From: Actinophytocola sp049647105
GTDB taxonomy: Bacteria; Actinomycetota; Actinomycetes; Mycobacteriales; Pseudonocardiaceae
DNA length: 13,916 nucleotides
Direction: 5' to 3'
Assembly: GCF_049647105.1 (NCBI RefSeq)
Contig: NZ_JBARWZ010000051.1
Span: 1-13,916, forward strand
Within the stretch, counting starts at the first letter, position 1. Each line of letters starts with the position of its first letter. The notes beneath the pieces were generated by a model, which saw only the letters and a program-made list of their open reading frames with translations, was not told the DNA's origin and searched no databases. Of the stretch, positions 13,381-13,916 are shown in pieces. A program made the translations under genes and the position numbers.

Positions 13381-13725
13381 GGAGATCACCTCGTGCGGTA
13401 GGGGCGGCGGGGCCGGGAGTTCGGGGGCACATCCGGCCCCGCCGCCGTACCAGCGCGGGTGCGTGCCGGGCCGCCGCTGACGTGGCGCCACAGGTCGCGA
13501 TCACCCGCAGGAACGCCGTTCCCCTTGGGGAGGTGGGAACGGCCGGCCGGGACATACATGCCGAGAGGGACGCCGCTGAGAACAGGCAGGTCGTTGGCAC
13601 CTGACCCATGGGCCTCATCCCCTCCGGGGTCGACATGTGTTCCGGTCGCTGGGTCGGCGGGGCCTCGGGAACTTCACCACCACGCGATGACCCTGCCTCA
13701 AGGGCACGACCCCGCCGACATGTGC

Positions 13726-13754
13726 ACACTAAAACTCGTACGTACGGATGTCGA
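13726..13754 (-). promoter_or_regulatory. Candidate promoter for the minus-strand small-gene series
   Basis: Read on the minus strand: -35 TCGACA (13754-13749), a 17-bp spacer, and -10 TAGTGT (13731-13726). This fits the housekeeping sigma-factor pattern with one mismatch to TTGACA and TAnnnT at -10. Transcription would start near 13719, leaving a leader of about 340 nt before the cysteine-rich gene. Confidence 0.45.
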
Positions 13755-13787
13755 TAACCCATATGGGTAAGTGTGCGTTGGACGCAC
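13737..13787. promoter_or_regulatory. Cluster of palindromes upstream of the XRE regulator (candidate operators)
   Basis: Three perfect inverted repeats within 51 nt: CGTACGTACG (13737-13746), ACCCATATGGGT (13757-13768) and GTGCGT-TGG-ACGCAC (13773-13787). The first lies inside the spacer of the candidate minus-strand promoter. Together they suit binding by a dimeric regulator, possibly the XRE protein itself, that would control both directions. Confidence 0.45.
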
Positions 13788-13805
13788 GCGTCGTAGGCTG
13801 CGGGT

Positions 13806-13916
13806 GTGGCGACTCCGACGAGGTTGAAGAAGCGGCTGGGTTTGTTCCTGCGTGAGGTGCGGCAGCGGTCGGGTAGGTCGATGGATCAGGCGGCGGGTCA
13901 TCTGCGGGTGGAGCGT
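13806..13916 (+). CDS. XRE-family helix-turn-helix regulator, N-terminal 37 codons (cut by window end)
   Basis: The frame begins at GTG 13806 and runs off the right edge. The visible residues include RLGLFLREVRQRSG and SMDQAAGHLRVER. These match the first two helices of actinobacterial XRE proteins, where LGxxLRxLRxxxGxS is followed by a recognition helix. Many such proteins continue with a sensing domain (DUF5753) and are paired with small DUF397 genes, but that part is not visible. There is no Shine-Dalgarno sequence in front. A TAGGCT -10-like hexamer ends 6 nt before the GTG, which suggests a leaderless transcript. It may regulate the divergent small-gene series. Identity as a helix-turn-helix protein is likely but rests on few residues. 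Confidence 0.72.
   Translation, partial: MATPTRLKKRLGLFLREVRQRSGRSMDQAAGHLRVER

Larger units (their letters stand above)
13381..13805. other. 425-nt divergent intergenic region
   Basis: No convincing gene. A minus-strand frame running through it (open from 13762) has Pro/Arg/Ser-rich composition and no ribosome binding site, so I reject it. The left 300 nt show G/C-rich sequence without clear motifs. The right 100 nt are A/T-richer and hold the promoter-like and palindromic sites listed separately. Confidence 0.6.

Noticed and set aside
13115..13762. Minus-strand frame of 215 codons across the divergent intergenic region
   Set aside because: It overlaps the cysteine-rich gene in another frame, has Pro/Arg/Ser-rich composition, and no ribosome binding site at its possible starts.

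Overview
The window comes from a high-GC actinomycete. Codon third positions are G/C-rich, start codons are often GTG, and genes overlap by 4 nt. The left two thirds (1-8574, + strand) is the downstream part of a modular type I polyketide (probably glycosylated macrolide) gene cluster. The right part is single genes on both strands followed by a group of small actinobacterial hypothetical genes next to an XRE-type regulator. I suspect Pseudonocardiales from the look of the hypothetical genes and the repeat style, but this is not proven here.

Layout: (i) 1-1839, the 3' end of a polyketide synthase gene: end of a ketoreductase (KR) domain with two catalytic residues replaced (Tyr to His, Asn to Cys), an acyl carrier protein (ACP), and a macrocyclising thioesterase (TE). 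(ii) 1884-3528, a two-gene ABC exporter of the DrrA/DrrB kind, probably for efflux or self-resistance. (iii) 3548-8574, three MGT/OleD-like GT-B glycosyltransferases with an EryBIV-like NDP-4-keto-6-deoxyhexose 4-ketoreductase between the second and third. This block is joined throughout by 4-nt start/stop overlaps. (iv) 8599-9783 (-), a cytochrome P450, convergent with the third glycosyltransferase. (v) 10036-10431 (+), a small secreted protein, and 10509-11690 (-), a 3-hydroxyacyl-CoA dehydrogenase with an unusual C-N-C domain order, separated by a strong hairpin. (vi) 11811-13380 (-), four small hypothetical genes, then a regulatory region rich in palindromes and the first 37 codons of an XRE regulator (+) at the right edge.

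Reading as a pathway: the last PKS module would leave its beta-keto group unreduced, TE releases and probably cyclises the chain, P450 oxidises it, up to three sugars are attached, and the ABC pair exports the product. Only one deoxysugar gene is present, so the other sugar genes must lie elsewhere.

The most unusual feature is a repeat cassette occurring three times between the sugar genes (4760-4935, 6160-6233, 6237-6379). It consists of 21-nt units, 12-nt units and an invariant 43-nt tail ending in the next gene's ribosome binding site. Every unit is a multiple of 3, so the cassette stays open. It forms C-terminal tails on two glycosyltransferases, and the third copy is a free-standing 49-codon ORF coupled by ATGA overlaps on both sides. 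The copies at the ends of the first two glycosyltransferases lie in a perfect 92-bp duplication.
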